Shown: in pieces, positions 12,001 to 17,633 of the stretch
Layout: every line of letters starts with the position of its first letter
How positions within the stretch are numbered: position 1 is the stretch's first letter
Source of the DNA: G965207125 sp965207125
Lineage (GTDB): Bacteria > Pseudomonadota > Alphaproteobacteria > Puniceispirillales > UBA1172
DNA: 64,000 nt
NCBI GenBank assembly: GCA_965207125.1
Contig: OZ242263.1
Location: 1,984,001-2,048,000 of the forward strand
Reading direction: 5' to 3'
Position numbers and translations under genes: made by a program
The notes under the pieces: generated by a model
What the model was told of the DNA's origin: nothing
Databases searched by the model: none
Seen by the model: the letters and a program-made list of their open reading frames with translations, nothing else

Positions 12001-12690
12001 GTTACGTCAACCGGCCTCCAATTAGAGACATTCAGTAGCAAAATATTGGGCGGCGGGGATCCGGGTGTCACAATCGGCGCAGACGATGCGGCCTCAAGTC
12101 AATTTCTGATCGGCGGCGATAACGCGCAAACCCTCACCGCGGGTACCGGCGGGGATGTGCTCTTTGGCGGTAAGGGCGAGGATATCATCAATCTCGGAGC
12201 TGGCGCGGATACCGTGGTTTATCGCTACGATGGCGCAGATACAACTAACTCAGCGGCGCATGATGGCGGTGATGTGATCAATGGCTTTGATTTGGATGAA
12301 GATGCTCTGGTTCTGGCCCATGTGGGGGGCGATGTTCACGATAATGGCGCCGCGTTCTATGGTGCAATCAAAGGCGTTAGTCTGCTTGTTGCCGAAGACG
12401 GAAGTATTACCGGTATCGTGTTTACCTTCACCGACCGGGCCGATGGGGCCGGTGCTAATGATGAAATCGATCTGACGGTGAATTTTGATGAAGGCTTTGA
12501 CGCCTCACAGAGTGACTTAGACGCGGCCTTTGAGGACACGGCGTCAGGCTCAAATGAGCGGATAATCAAAACCGGACAAGAAACTGCTGCTTATCAAACC
12601 ATCGACGCGGTGCTTAGCAATAGCTTGCATCTGATTGATTTTGCAGATGTAGGTTTTGAATTAAACCCTGCGGAAACTGACATTGTCTAA
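1..12690 (+). CDS. Giant VCBS/Ig-like/RTX adhesin, 5'-truncated by the window edge
   Basis: Probable type I secreted, calcium-binding surface adhesin; 4229 residues are visible. The frame is open from base 1. The GTG at 22 is not a convincing start, because the first residues match the end of an internal module of the 5466-aa protein (RLQDNTD near 25825), so the gene begins upstream. Modules in order: four repeats of a 'GN' type (GTTANP, GEKGVESVSV, TVVTYSDGATW; about residues 40-430), alternating Ig-like He_PIG units (DLS-LF-D-DGD, LTLTV, GTYTIKVVA) and VCBS units (KYGTM, WTYTLDN, GVNDAP; 530-1720), a block shared with the 2238-aa protein (1725-2750), and six cadherin-like plus Ig-like tandem units (2755-4010). 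A C-terminal target domain follows (GGDVLFGG, DTVVYRYDG, DGGDVINGFDLDED; 4015-4229), ending GFELNPAETDIV. Function is inferred from domain type; the ligand is unknown. Confidence 0.85.
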   Translation, partial: VSIDGLKVAKDRLQDNTDTLIDLDNGEAGAIAIELDNIVPLVDFAPLTITPIGGAEGDNIRFVVQIGTTANPKTGEKGVRSVSVDGDTIKTITVVTYSDGATWQQVAFAVNTHSTAKELVSASLAIKFEDFTPLIITSLFGGLSRDNVKFVVKIGTTPNPSTGEKGVESVSVVDDIITVVTYSDGATWDQVARATERLELINIRALPETRDHDAEAVVLYESNYEAVVNLADFEPLEIVADEGGSAGNNIRVFVRIGTTANPKIGEKGVESVSVVDDVITVVTYSDGATWQQVANAINRDSKARDLVDVDAAPATAENDAEAVNLYLDRGFEARLPTVLEFLAANETYIFVEIGTTANPQTGEKGVESVSVDDDTITVVTYSDGATWEQVAEAINDEAGTLVDVEAPPEAAGSDAKAVTVYLEGGSEKERLVVFEFRVNEPIFVETDTDFFKDFEDPLINFSNATYIKLEDGRLSEEIPLSNLNDPSIALELLNPLIFGKITEAGIYTFRIIGFDINASASPNPSYKITFIVSENKPPVVDTEVEAQEGVLDETITPIDLSDLFRDPEGDPLTLTVTLEDGRALEAIGLEYTSRTDPVTGVVTRAIIGRPNTSGEHTIKVVAEDSRFVDGDEVKEASAPFTFIISIPNPPSVTEGQEIPPIDLSSLFENTDISALAVSVHRIITETVDGVTTITKTAVNLSDIGLTHNMISDEIIGRPTDIGTYEFTITAFYVDATARVVTRRIEVVEQIIEGENIASVTEDGDDGDVNTGVLTIKTTVSNPPAIVLVDANGDDSGGSVTGSYGTMTFDGMTWIYTLDNTKPETQALSVLDEDEPPITEIFTFTAETATGNVIFAVTVTITGVNDPPVADTTIADQEWLIGKAIEAIDLNNFFTDAEGDTVTLTVMVRLSDGTKVGLDTIGLSYNETTKLITGNPNTSGTYTIVIEANDGHGNITTSEFNIEVVKLPVITPTNTENEVLESATSAVTEDDETPVTGILSITEGLSEPPTIVLEDGSDTNDDGTFNLEGKYGTLAFVVSTGVWTYTLDARAQMLKGGTSGIETFTFTAENATPITVTITVVGVNDAPEVNDEILTAINGQTGTIGQEITAIDLRSLFSDADGDTLTLTVMFLDSDGNPVNTGLSYDEATKLITGAPTDAGTYMINVVATDSNGASFTSSFNIVVVEQIIAGIGTGEVTEDSINNTASGALGHITGAGPAITLKDGTDADLDGAFIREGKYGTMSFVAEGVGIGSASGWTYTLDNTRAVTQGLKEGEEAIETFIFTAGDASFAVTIIVVGVNDAPEAAVKEDGITLVSSDPQSGTVGQPVSIDLSTLFTDPDNDPLVLIVTLDDDSALSTIGLSYDDASKLITGTLLETLAAGSYTIKVVATDSNGASFTSSFILEVVEQTIASSGDVTGSVIEDDALKNSASGTIEFLTISSLDEIELEGSTEDSNNAGTFSREGTYGRMDFVTSTGVWTYTLDDRADALKANTSVEEVFTFVDSGTGAIFTITITATGVNDDPVLTPDIDILIQNEIVNQRIDAIDLSGFFIDPDGDELTLTVTLENGDALSTIGLFYDEFASEITGRTNKLGSYTIKVVASDGFEGSEEAVVTFKLEVTLPTEIVGYTGQPIVELDLSSLFTGPDGEKLAVEVMFLDSNGLSIETGLTYSEITDSTGNVIGGKITGTPTEIGTYMIKVVSTGTVSGQVYERTFELVLNDVRPPTLTFMEVQDVAVADLAVIEDSGPPTEEKIIYFNDPDPKIDNPEVSSRNQLEISIGAQGGTAADVAAARTEFQSEFGNSDVRILASIDFSDTEEKYEVEGKYGRFIITRTRGDDDPNGRPGEISYYYEHYQDGDANYENINTLKKDERAYDVLTIWAVDLLTEAESQQLIANASSEVPQSALDRRVFKTVVVEISGANDAPEVVSKTLDVLYVVNQDISIAIEADNFSDLDGDQLTITARLVNDSVPANDSNLSEIGDFGYDENTRTITGVIDASGKHTIRVIAEDGNGGVASYTFILSNNVEDITNTQPVVTLGDGEGGGIEQILELTAGVAVASDTDTGFDITYSDADDANSATDDDGEVDYDFYQLGLDNGGNTIRIRPANTLFFVDPDGSIILKQGSAFTSDTSFEVTATDGEGIKSAPQVFTITVTEPDLRPYLSLGNDETQNLLENLEGQNTQLHRLIIQDSDTGPEVFTSESFTITGIEADKFTVKKVGNNWYLSLKNGESLDHESLIDDVLNLQIRVSDGVNVSDPLDVIVNVVDVLENDQFPIEILNDDDINDDGEDEPVLFHGDGGTLIVYKTKVSVDVEGAPVTYVLRGDDADLFTINSSGVVSFKSNAFAAFDTLASFEFTIIAQSGGAEDRKTVTVANNSPPVISSTSSPKGRAIGDEYGPDLPTDPDDEVPEDTEITYYWFAGDSRFRGIGETPTEAELESLVNGNILNSAGNAITPLVGENNRLLTLKREYIEKEIWLVIKITDTDGDTSYHYWAASASEGGGRFDIIGDTRDKAATLVENDNGNLNLRDFIGFSDNDYLSFTEDDDNGTLNLKSFIEFGDDDYISFTVESGEMIRVGSSDSIAATYEFQDENGILAGIKSLADGASASFEAAKSGRYFLKISHNGDEDDKGTYEVSFEGINDKPTDLQITEQIEELDVDTDLSQLGMKVGVLTITDDPYGTHTIELTGEEADSFEIRELAVENRLVKELWLKSSAILGPPGAKTEVSVTVSVTATGEGSNPASQTLTIPITGINSQPTLTASAGAAGDLDENAVGAVVSTVVLVAGDDNLNTVFGPIHFEISALDGATQAQIDLADKFEVRAESGNFILALKSGKSLDFETDGPATTLRIRVEDSSGESETQWSEYVNIEVTVNNLDDGGTARIDNETGTTLTATVVDQDGIIDGSLSYRWFRDNVEIAGETNQTYDLVEADSGTTLKVEVTYNDELGGNSVLRTVTQTQEILDLIKPTLIPKDLIATGAVDENAVGAAVGTVVFVATDNDQSTVFNADSFDVSAVDGATQAQIDLASKFEIREENGDFILALKDGESLDFETDGPTITLLVSVSDGPLRSDGVQVTVTVNNLDENGTVTISDDATDGVLELGTTLTATATDQDGIVDNSLSYQWFRDNVEILNATSQTYVLVAADSGALLSVVVTYNDQQDDSASRTVSEMRAIIPTLTVATANGSVNENTAGAAVSAVVFETNAVDQNTSFEGTDFDVSALDGATQAQINLANKFEVREESGNFILALKSGALLDFETAGPTITLLVRVSDGPLSSAEVQVTVTINNRNDLGEARIRDNATDGVLELGTTLTATVTDPDGIRMETLAYQWFRNNTEIISATSQTYDLVEADSGTRLSVQIIYSDKLDNVNNRSITPSRNITDLIKPELTASASTVEVNENDVGVTTAMTFVATDSEQTTVFNAASFEVSALDIATQSQIDLADKFEVREENSEFILALKDGEFLDFETDGPTITLLVSVSDGTLRSDDVQVTVTVNNLDEDGTVTISDEVEGVPELGTTLTATATDPDDIIDGSLSYQWRRDGVDISGATNQTYDLVDADSSTTLSVEVTYRDEHDNTEIRTVTESKAILDLIKPTLTALVTAGAVDENTAGVAFSTVIFEAADNNPSTVFDAASFEVSAFDLEDATQVELASKFEVREENGAFILALKDEESLDFETDGPTITLLVSVSDGRLLSDGVQVVVTVNNLGEDGAVTITDEVEGALELGTTLTATATDPDDIMDGSLSYQWRRDGVDISGATNQTYDLVEADSGTTLSVEVTYRDEHDNTEIRTVTESKAILDLIKPTLTALVTAGAVDENTAGVAFSTVIFEAADNNPSTVFDVASFEVFAFDLDDATQVELAKKFEVREENSEFILALKDGESLDFETDGPTITLLVSVSDGRLLSDGVQVTVTVVNLQEGDSSISITEPVVFVVGAQLVANLGEDPDRGDETATFQWFRDGVEISGATGQRYVLTDGDEDTLITVRATYTDGFGNETIVTSTGLQLETFSSKILGGGDPGVTIGADDAASSQFLIGGDNAQTLTAGTGGDVLFGGKGEDIINLGAGADTVVYRYDGADTTNSAAHDGGDVINGFDLDEDALVLAHVGGDVHDNGAAFYGAIKGVSLLVAEDGSITGIVFTFTDRADGAGANDEIDLTVNFDEGFDASQSDLDAAFEDTASGSNERIIKTGQETAAYQTIDAVLSNSLHLIDFADVGFELNPAETDIV
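130..1290 (+). repeat. Four tandem 'GN'-type modules inside the first adhesin
   Basis: Four consecutive units carry the landmarks GTT(A/P)NP, TGEKGV(E/R)SVSV, ITVVTYSDGATW and Q/EQVA-x-A(I/V)N, at roughly 130-360, 388-590, 690-990 and 1010-1290. The second copy is eroded at its end. Related units recur at about 25870-26170 and 30045-30340 in the 5466-aa protein. The general pattern, a G-GN-I-V strand, a TITV strand, TW-QVA-AIN and a final GG, resembles a repeat known from phage virion proteins and large bacterial surface proteins. That family link is recalled by pattern and not searched. Confidence 0.6.
10499..11758 (+). repeat. Near-identical 630-bp tandem repeat (two copies)
   Basis: Bases about 10499-11128 and 11129-11758 are in-frame tandem copies with a period of 630 bp (210 codons). 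Landmarks recur exactly one period apart, for example the start of GTTLTATATDPDD at about 10552 and 11182, and TALVTAGAVDENTAG later in each unit. Each unit holds an Ig-like half (SLSYQWRRDGVDI, QTYDLV, VEVTYRDEHDN) and a cadherin-like half (DENTAG, KFEVREEN, LDFETDGPTITLLV). Four older, more diverged units precede them from about 8267. The high similarity points to recent duplication or gene conversion. Confidence 0.85.
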
Positions 12691-12703
12691 CCTTGGGCGC
12701 TAA

Positions 12704-12732
12704 CGGTCGATAATACAGCTATTAATTGACCG
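12704..12732. other. Imperfect inverted repeat after the first adhesin gene
   Basis: CGGTC at 12704-12708 pairs with GACCG at 12728-12732, and the AT-rich inner arms pair imperfectly. It starts 13 bases after the stop codon. No T-run follows, so it is a poor candidate for an intrinsic terminator. It may be an mRNA 3' hairpin. Confidence 0.35.
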
Positions 12733-12791
12733 CCACCTAACCTTGTATTCCATTAACTATAGACTGCGACTAATTGTCGCTTTGCACCTAA

Positions 12792-12842
12792 CTGATTATG
12801 AGGTTATCTTTAGGATAGGCAGAGGGGACACTGATGTTCTCC
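12792..12842 (+). pseudogene. Ghost of an adhesin 3' end (secretion-tail coding sequence)
   Basis: The spacer holds a decayed copy of the sequence that ends these adhesin genes. It starts CTGATT-ATGAGG, as in the LI-F-D tail, and closes with GGGGACACTGATGTTCTC, readable as GDTDVL, which matches the ETDIL ending of intact genes. The frame is broken in between. It lies about 100 bp after the real stop of the upstream gene and about 60 bp before the next start. Confidence 0.5.
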
Positions 12843-12890
12843 AATGTCGATGAGTAGTGGTCGATAGTACGTGTATTAAGTATTTGTTGC

Positions 12891-12896
12891 AGGAGG
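12891..12896 (+). promoter_or_regulatory. Strong Shine-Dalgarno deciding a GTG start
   Basis: AGGAGG lies six bases upstream of the GTG at 12903. This supports GTG as the start of the 1316-aa protein, whose next residues align with the ATG-initiated N-terminus of the paralogue at 34210. Confidence 0.8.
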
Positions 12897-12902
12897 TGAG
12901 TT

Positions 12903-15900
12903 GTGACAGCTATTAATATTCCCGCCATCTCTCTGGAGGTGGCCGTTGGTGAAAATGACAGTTTTGTATTCATTATCACCCCCATCTTTACCTTTTCTTC
13001 ACCTGAACAATTCCGATGGGAGATTGTTGGGCAAGGCGAGGTGCGTCGTGGGATTATCAGCTTTCAGGCGGGTGAGGAGGATTCGCGATCAATTCCATGG
13101 TCAATAGACCCTGATGAGACTTATCGTCTTAGGGTTTATAGAATAACCGATAATAATAACGACGAAGATGACGAATTGCTGTTCCAGCAACAGAGCGAAG
13201 TCGTCGCTCCCTCTCCCGAGGACGCCCCGCAGCGGGCAGGGATAGAAGGCGATCTTGGGGCGGCGAAAATCATGAAAGTCAACGCTAGTTTTGTCTATAA
13301 CCTTGGTGAGGCCATCAACGTCGTTATCGATGCAACATCCCTGTTTTACAATCATTCCACGGGTGACGAACTGACTTATACGCTCACCGCCACCCCAACA
13401 GGAGGCGATCTATTCCGTGATGGCGTAAAACTCACCAATGGGGATACTTTCACCCAGAGTGATATTAATGACGGCCTTATTCGTTTTACCGCCACCAGCG
13501 AGAGCGCAATTAGCATAACCTTTACGGTCTCAGACGGCACGATCTCTTTGCAAGATCAGATCCTCCAAATCACCCCTCGCGAGGATCATGAGGTGGATAA
13601 AATTGAACAAGCCAATATTATAGATCTTTCTGAAGAGCCTCTCCCGCAGAAAATTAAGTCGGGGGATGGTAACGATACCATCACTGGCGGGCCGGGGGAT
13701 GATCAAATAGATGGCGGTGCGGGCAATGATACAATCATCTTAACCCGCGATGTCAAAGGCAGCCAAGTGGATGCCGGTGTTGATGAAGTGCTTTATAGGT
13801 TCAGTTATGACGGCGTTGGCCTTGATGGCGGCGATCGGATCGAAGGCTTTCGCCGTGGTCAAGATAAATTGATCTTCACTGCGCGGACTAATAGTGAGAT
13901 CACCACTCTGACGGAGTTTCTGCAAAGCCTCAACGGCTCGGATGGTAAGAATTTGACGGCTGATGACGCCTTTACGGTAACGATGCTGTGGGGGATGGAT
14001 GAAAATGGCGAGTTCTATTTTGACGGCATAATGCTACACTTCAGGGAAGCGGGGATCTATGGCAACGGACGGATTGCCTCACCGTTTGTCACCATCCTTT
14101 TTGATGAGCGGCTTGACTTTGATGACCTGATCGAGATTTTGGGTGGGAAGAGTAATGTAGCCAATAATTTTGACTTTACGCATGCGGCGTTCAAGAATCT
14201 GGATGAGGTTCTGCCGCGTCTCTTTGGCGAGAACAGCATCGATTTTGATCTTCTGCCCCTTAACAAGATTTCTGTTATGGACGGCCCTGTTCTCGGCGCG
14301 GAAGTCTTTTTTGATCTCAATAATGACGGTGAGATAACCGATACTGAGAAAGACACCCAACGTGATAAATCTGGCCGCTCGCGTTATATCACCGATGAGG
14401 ACGGCACTGTTGAGGTTCTCGAGAAATATATTGGCCTTGCTTTTGTTGCCGATGTGGATGGTGCTTATGATACCGGCACCGGCGAGCGTTTGGAAGGCGC
14501 GTTCCGCTCGCTTGATGATGGTGAAGGCGGCATTGCGACTCCGATCACTGACCTGATTGCCACATATCTTGAGGAAGTAGATGGGCAGGCTAGCGTCCCA
14601 ACCACGGAGCAAGAGACCTTGGATCTGATCTTTGGTGATGATGTGATCATGGTTGCTGATATTCTCGATATGGATAATTACGAAGTAACTGAAGACGGCG
14701 TGCCGGGTGCTCCGAAGGCCCTACAAATCCTCAAAGTCGCAATAGCCCTGACTGAAATTAAGAAAGATGACACTTTGGCTGGTGGTGATGGTAGTACCCC
14801 CGTTACCAAGGCTAAAATTGTCGAGACGATCCGTACCTTGCTCATCACGCCGGATGATCCCAGCGTCGCTCGTCTCAAATCGGTCGTTGCGGCTCGCGTT
14901 CGTGAGGCTTACAAGGTTAAAGGCGGCAAGCCCATTGCAACTCCGGATGAGGTTGAGACTCTTGAGGACACTGATTACGCGTTTCCTGATACCCCAAAAG
15001 CCTTGACTGAATTGTTTGGCTTCCTTGACCCAGGGGGCAATAAGGGCGCGAATACATCGGCTCTCAGAGGCATTTATATCAAAATAGATATTAAAAACGC
15101 CTCGCTATGGCTTGATGACGGCACAACCAAAGTAACAGCAACCACCGCATCGACGCTTAAACTTGGTGGCAGTGATAACGCCCCGCCGGTTGCAGGGTAT
15201 ATCTATATAACCATCGATAAACTGGACGAGCTGAAAGTGCGCCCGGACTCTGACTTTTCTGGCGTGTTAAATTTGATTTATCGGGTTTGGGACGGCGAAA
15301 AGTCTTCATCGGACGCTGAATTGATCATCACTGTGACGGAAGTGAGTGATGAGCCCGCAGGATATTCTAGCGTCTCGGTGATCGGCGGCCCTGTTCTCGG
15401 TGCGGAGATCTTTTTTGATCTGAATGATGACGGTGAGATCACCGATGCTGAAAAAGACACCCAACGTGATGGAGCGCGCGCGCGCTATATCACGGGTGAG
15501 GACGGCACTGTCTTAGTTCTTAATCGGTATGTTGGGCTTGCTTTTGTTGCCGATGTGGATGGTGCTTACGATACTGGTAGCGGCACGCGGTTGGAGGGCT
15601 CGCTCCGCTCGCTTGATGATGGTGAAGGCGGCATTGCGACTCCGATCACTGACCTGATTGTCACCTACCTTGAAGAGGTAGAGGGTCAGGCTGGTACGCC
15701 GACCACGGCCCTCGAGGTTTTGAACGAAATCTTTGGCGATGGCGTGATCACGGTGGAAGATATTCTCGATACGGATAATTATGAAGTATTTGAAGACGGC
15801 GTACCGCCTGACCCAACAAATAAGATGATTATCACAGTCGCTTTTGCTCTGAGCGAGATTAAGAAAGATGACACCCTCGCTGGTGGGGATGGTACCACAG

Positions 15901-16853
15901 CCGCGACCAATGCTGAAATCATCACTGTGATCAACACGTTGCTAACCGCGCCTGGTGATAGTAGTGTCGCGCGCCTCAAATCGGTTGTTGCGGCCCGCAT
16001 CCGCGAGGCTCAGGACGTTAAAGATGGGCAGCCCATCGGACTCCCGGATGACGTTGAGACTCCTGAAGACACTGACGTTGAGTTTCCTGACACCCTTGAA
16101 TCTTTGACTGAATTTTTTGGCTTCCTTGACCCGTCAGGCAATAAGGGCGGGGTGCCATCGGCTTTCAAAGGCGTTTATATCAAGATAGACATTAAAAATG
16201 CCTCGTTGTGGCTCGATGATGGAACAACCGAAGTAACAGCAACCACCGCATCAACGCTTAAGCTTGGCGGTAGTGATAACGCGCCGTCGGTCGCAGGATA
16301 TGTCTATATAACCATCGATAAACTGGACGAGCTGAAATTGCGTCCGGCTTCTGACTTCTCTGGCGAGGTGAAACTGGTTTATCAGGTTTGGGACGGTGAG
16401 CAGTCGTCATCGGATGCTGAATTGACGGTAACTGTGACCGAAGTGAATGATGATCCTACAACCACATCTGTCAGTCCTCAAATCAATGTGGCCGGTCAGG
16501 CGGGCGGAGCGATTGATCTAAGCACTCTTTTCGAGGACCCTGATGACGATGAATTAACCTTGACCGTCACGGTGGTGCTCGAAGATGGTAGCGAGACAAC
16601 GTTGAAGGCGGTCGGGCTTAGCTATGACCCTGATACTAATCTGCTCTCCAGCACGCCTAAGGCCGTAGGCACTTACACGATCAAGGTCGTGGCGAGTGAC
16701 GGCCACGGCGGAAGAGATGCGCACGCGATATTTACTCTTAAGGTCATCGAAGCAAACGAGTCTCCGCAGGAAATCACTGGAAATAATCTAGATCTGGTTG
16801 ATTTGAATGACCCCGGTTTTGACTTACCTCCTGTGGACACGGACATTATCTAA
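12903..16853 (+). CDS. Class-B secreted adhesin with duplicated EF-hand module (1316 aa)
   Basis: Predicted secreted calcium-binding surface protein. Residues 1-115 form the class-B N-terminus, a Calx-beta-like pattern (FSSPEQFRWEI, ISFQAGEEDSRSIP, YRLRVYRITDNNND) shared with the protein at 34210. Next come a cadherin_3-like unit (LTYTLTATPTGG, DTFTQSDINDGLIRF; about 118-225), two or three RTX repeats (GNDTITGG, DDQIDGGAGND; 245-280) and a domain resembling the adhesins' C-terminal target region (FSYDGVGLDGGD, RGQDKL; 285-455). A module of about 365 aa occurs twice (455-820 and 820-1190), each opening with a textbook EF-hand loop: DLNNDGEITDTE at 471-482 and DLNDDGEITDAE at 839-850. A He_PIG unit follows, then the tail GFDLPPVDTDII. 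It lacks the usual large C-terminal domain but keeps the tail. GTG start, strong ribosome-binding site. Confidence 0.85.
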   Translation: MTAINIPAISLEVAVGENDSFVFIITPIFTFSSPEQFRWEIVGQGEVRRGIISFQAGEEDSRSIPWSIDPDETYRLRVYRITDNNNDEDDELLFQQQSEVVAPSPEDAPQRAGIEGDLGAAKIMKVNASFVYNLGEAINVVIDATSLFYNHSTGDELTYTLTATPTGGDLFRDGVKLTNGDTFTQSDINDGLIRFTATSESAISITFTVSDGTISLQDQILQITPREDHEVDKIEQANIIDLSEEPLPQKIKSGDGNDTITGGPGDDQIDGGAGNDTIILTRDVKGSQVDAGVDEVLYRFSYDGVGLDGGDRIEGFRRGQDKLIFTARTNSEITTLTEFLQSLNGSDGKNLTADDAFTVTMLWGMDENGEFYFDGIMLHFREAGIYGNGRIASPFVTILFDERLDFDDLIEILGGKSNVANNFDFTHAAFKNLDEVLPRLFGENSIDFDLLPLNKISVMDGPVLGAEVFFDLNNDGEITDTEKDTQRDKSGRSRYITDEDGTVEVLEKYIGLAFVADVDGAYDTGTGERLEGAFRSLDDGEGGIATPITDLIATYLEEVDGQASVPTTEQETLDLIFGDDVIMVADILDMDNYEVTEDGVPGAPKALQILKVAIALTEIKKDDTLAGGDGSTPVTKAKIVETIRTLLITPDDPSVARLKSVVAARVREAYKVKGGKPIATPDEVETLEDTDYAFPDTPKALTELFGFLDPGGNKGANTSALRGIYIKIDIKNASLWLDDGTTKVTATTASTLKLGGSDNAPPVAGYIYITIDKLDELKVRPDSDFSGVLNLIYRVWDGEKSSSDAELIITVTEVSDEPAGYSSVSVIGGPVLGAEIFFDLNDDGEITDAEKDTQRDGARARYITGEDGTVLVLNRYVGLAFVADVDGAYDTGSGTRLEGSLRSLDDGEGGIATPITDLIVTYLEEVEGQAGTPTTALEVLNEIFGDGVITVEDILDTDNYEVFEDGVPPDPTNKMIITVAFALSEIKKDDTLAGGDGTTAATNAEIITVINTLLTAPGDSSVARLKSVVAARIREAQDVKDGQPIGLPDDVETPEDTDVEFPDTLESLTEFFGFLDPSGNKGGVPSAFKGVYIKIDIKNASLWLDDGTTEVTATTASTLKLGGSDNAPSVAGYVYITIDKLDELKLRPASDFSGEVKLVYQVWDGEQSSSDAELTVTVTEVNDDPTTTSVSPQINVAGQAGGAIDLSTLFEDPDDDELTLTVTVVLEDGSETTLKAVGLSYDPDTNLLSSTPKAVGTYTIKVVASDGHGGRDAHAIFTLKVIEANESPQEITGNNLDLVDLNDPGFDLPPVDTDII

Positions 16854-17259
16854 TGCTGGGTATAGCTTGCGGCCGGATTTGTTTGGAGAAGCCTTGAAGC
16901 GCGTCTTTTCAAAAAGCATGACACGATGCACAGTTTCTAGGGGCTGTATGAATGAGGGCGTATTTATCTCCGCTATTTGCCTCTAAAACTTCTCGTTGCA
17001 TGTCGTTTAGCGCAGTGTTGGTCTCTTTTTCCTTTATGGCTTTGTGGGTGTGCGTCCTCGTAATCGGGATCATGGCTTTGTCAAAAATCACATAAGGCCG
17101 CAGTTAATCTGCTGAGGCCGTATAGGATAGGGACGGATTGTCGCCAGACGCTCAAAAGCATCACCGGTGCACCCCCCACCAGTGCAGGAACCCCCAGTGC
17201 AGGAAGTAATCACCTGAAATTAAAACCGAAGCACCCCCACCACCTTATGTAACCTTGCT

Positions 17260-17500
17260 GATACCGTCGTCTCAATGGCATCGAGGGCAATAACCTTGAT
17301 CTGGACAAAGACATTTTGCTCTTAGCCCAGGTGGGGGACGATGTTCACGATACCGCCGAGGCGATCATCGGGGCGTCCTGCTTATTAACGAATACAAAAA
17401 TACCACCGGTATCGTGTCTAGCTTAACCGTTTGCATCCCATCGATTCATACCCTATTTATGGGTTGTAATTGATTGATTTTGAGGTTAGTGTCCAAGATG
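17260..17500 (+). pseudogene. Decayed copy of the adhesin C-terminal target domain
   Basis: The DNA follows the 3' domain of the neighbouring adhesins with frame breaks. GATACCGTCGT matches DTV-Y, CTTGATCTGGACAAAGAC matches DLDED, GGGGGACGATGTTCACGAT matches GGDVHD, and ACCACCGGTATCGTGT matches TGIVF. TTGATTGATTTTGAGGTT at about 17469 matches the final LIDF tail. It is too broken to encode a protein. It lies between a class-B and a class-A gene and probably marks a lost adhesin gene. Confidence 0.7.
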
Positions 17501-17557
17501 AATGTGTCACAATAATTTTTTCTGATGTTAAAAATAGAAACCAGTACGATAGAATCC

Positions 17558-17617
17558 GATATTGTGCCAATCGTTTTAAGGGTAGCCATGGATGAAGATG
17601 GCAGCTATTTTTTAGCA
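17558..17617 (+). pseudogene. Ghost of a class-B adhesin N-terminus
   Basis: In the frame starting at 17558 the spacer reads DIVPIVLRVAMDEDGSYFLA. This aligns with residues 3 onward of the protein at 34210 (VPFVVLDVAVDEDGSFSF). The fragment ends just before the ribosome-binding site of the class-A gene at 17634. A class-B gene start was apparently disrupted and replaced by a class-A start here. Confidence 0.75.
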
Positions 17618-17624
17618 AAGGGAG
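17618..17624 (+). promoter_or_regulatory. Ribosome-binding site deciding start at 17634
   Basis: AAGGGAG lies nine bases upstream of ATG 17634. An in-frame ATG at 17625 directly abuts it and could not use it. The 17634 start also gives an N-terminus (MTNFTIIRYF) that aligns with the starts of the genes at 55452 and 60141. Confidence 0.75.
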
Positions 17625-17633
17625 ATGTTTTAT

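Larger units (their letters stand above)
16854..17633 (+). other. 780-bp spacer between adhesin genes
   Basis: No convincing gene is seen. Around 16950-16980 the sequence resembles the spacer after the 2238-aa gene (GTATTTATCTCC near 40965). A 12-bp direct repeat, CCAGTGCAGGAA, occurs at 17179-17190 and 17194-17205. The right half holds two decayed adhesin fragments, listed separately: a C-terminal domain ghost (17260-17500) and a class-B N-terminus ghost (17558-17617). Confidence 0.6.

Noticed and set aside
16909..17091. 60-aa reading frame on the minus strand in the spacer
   Set aside because: No ribosome-binding site, no recognisable motif, and the region resembles spacer DNA elsewhere in the cluster.
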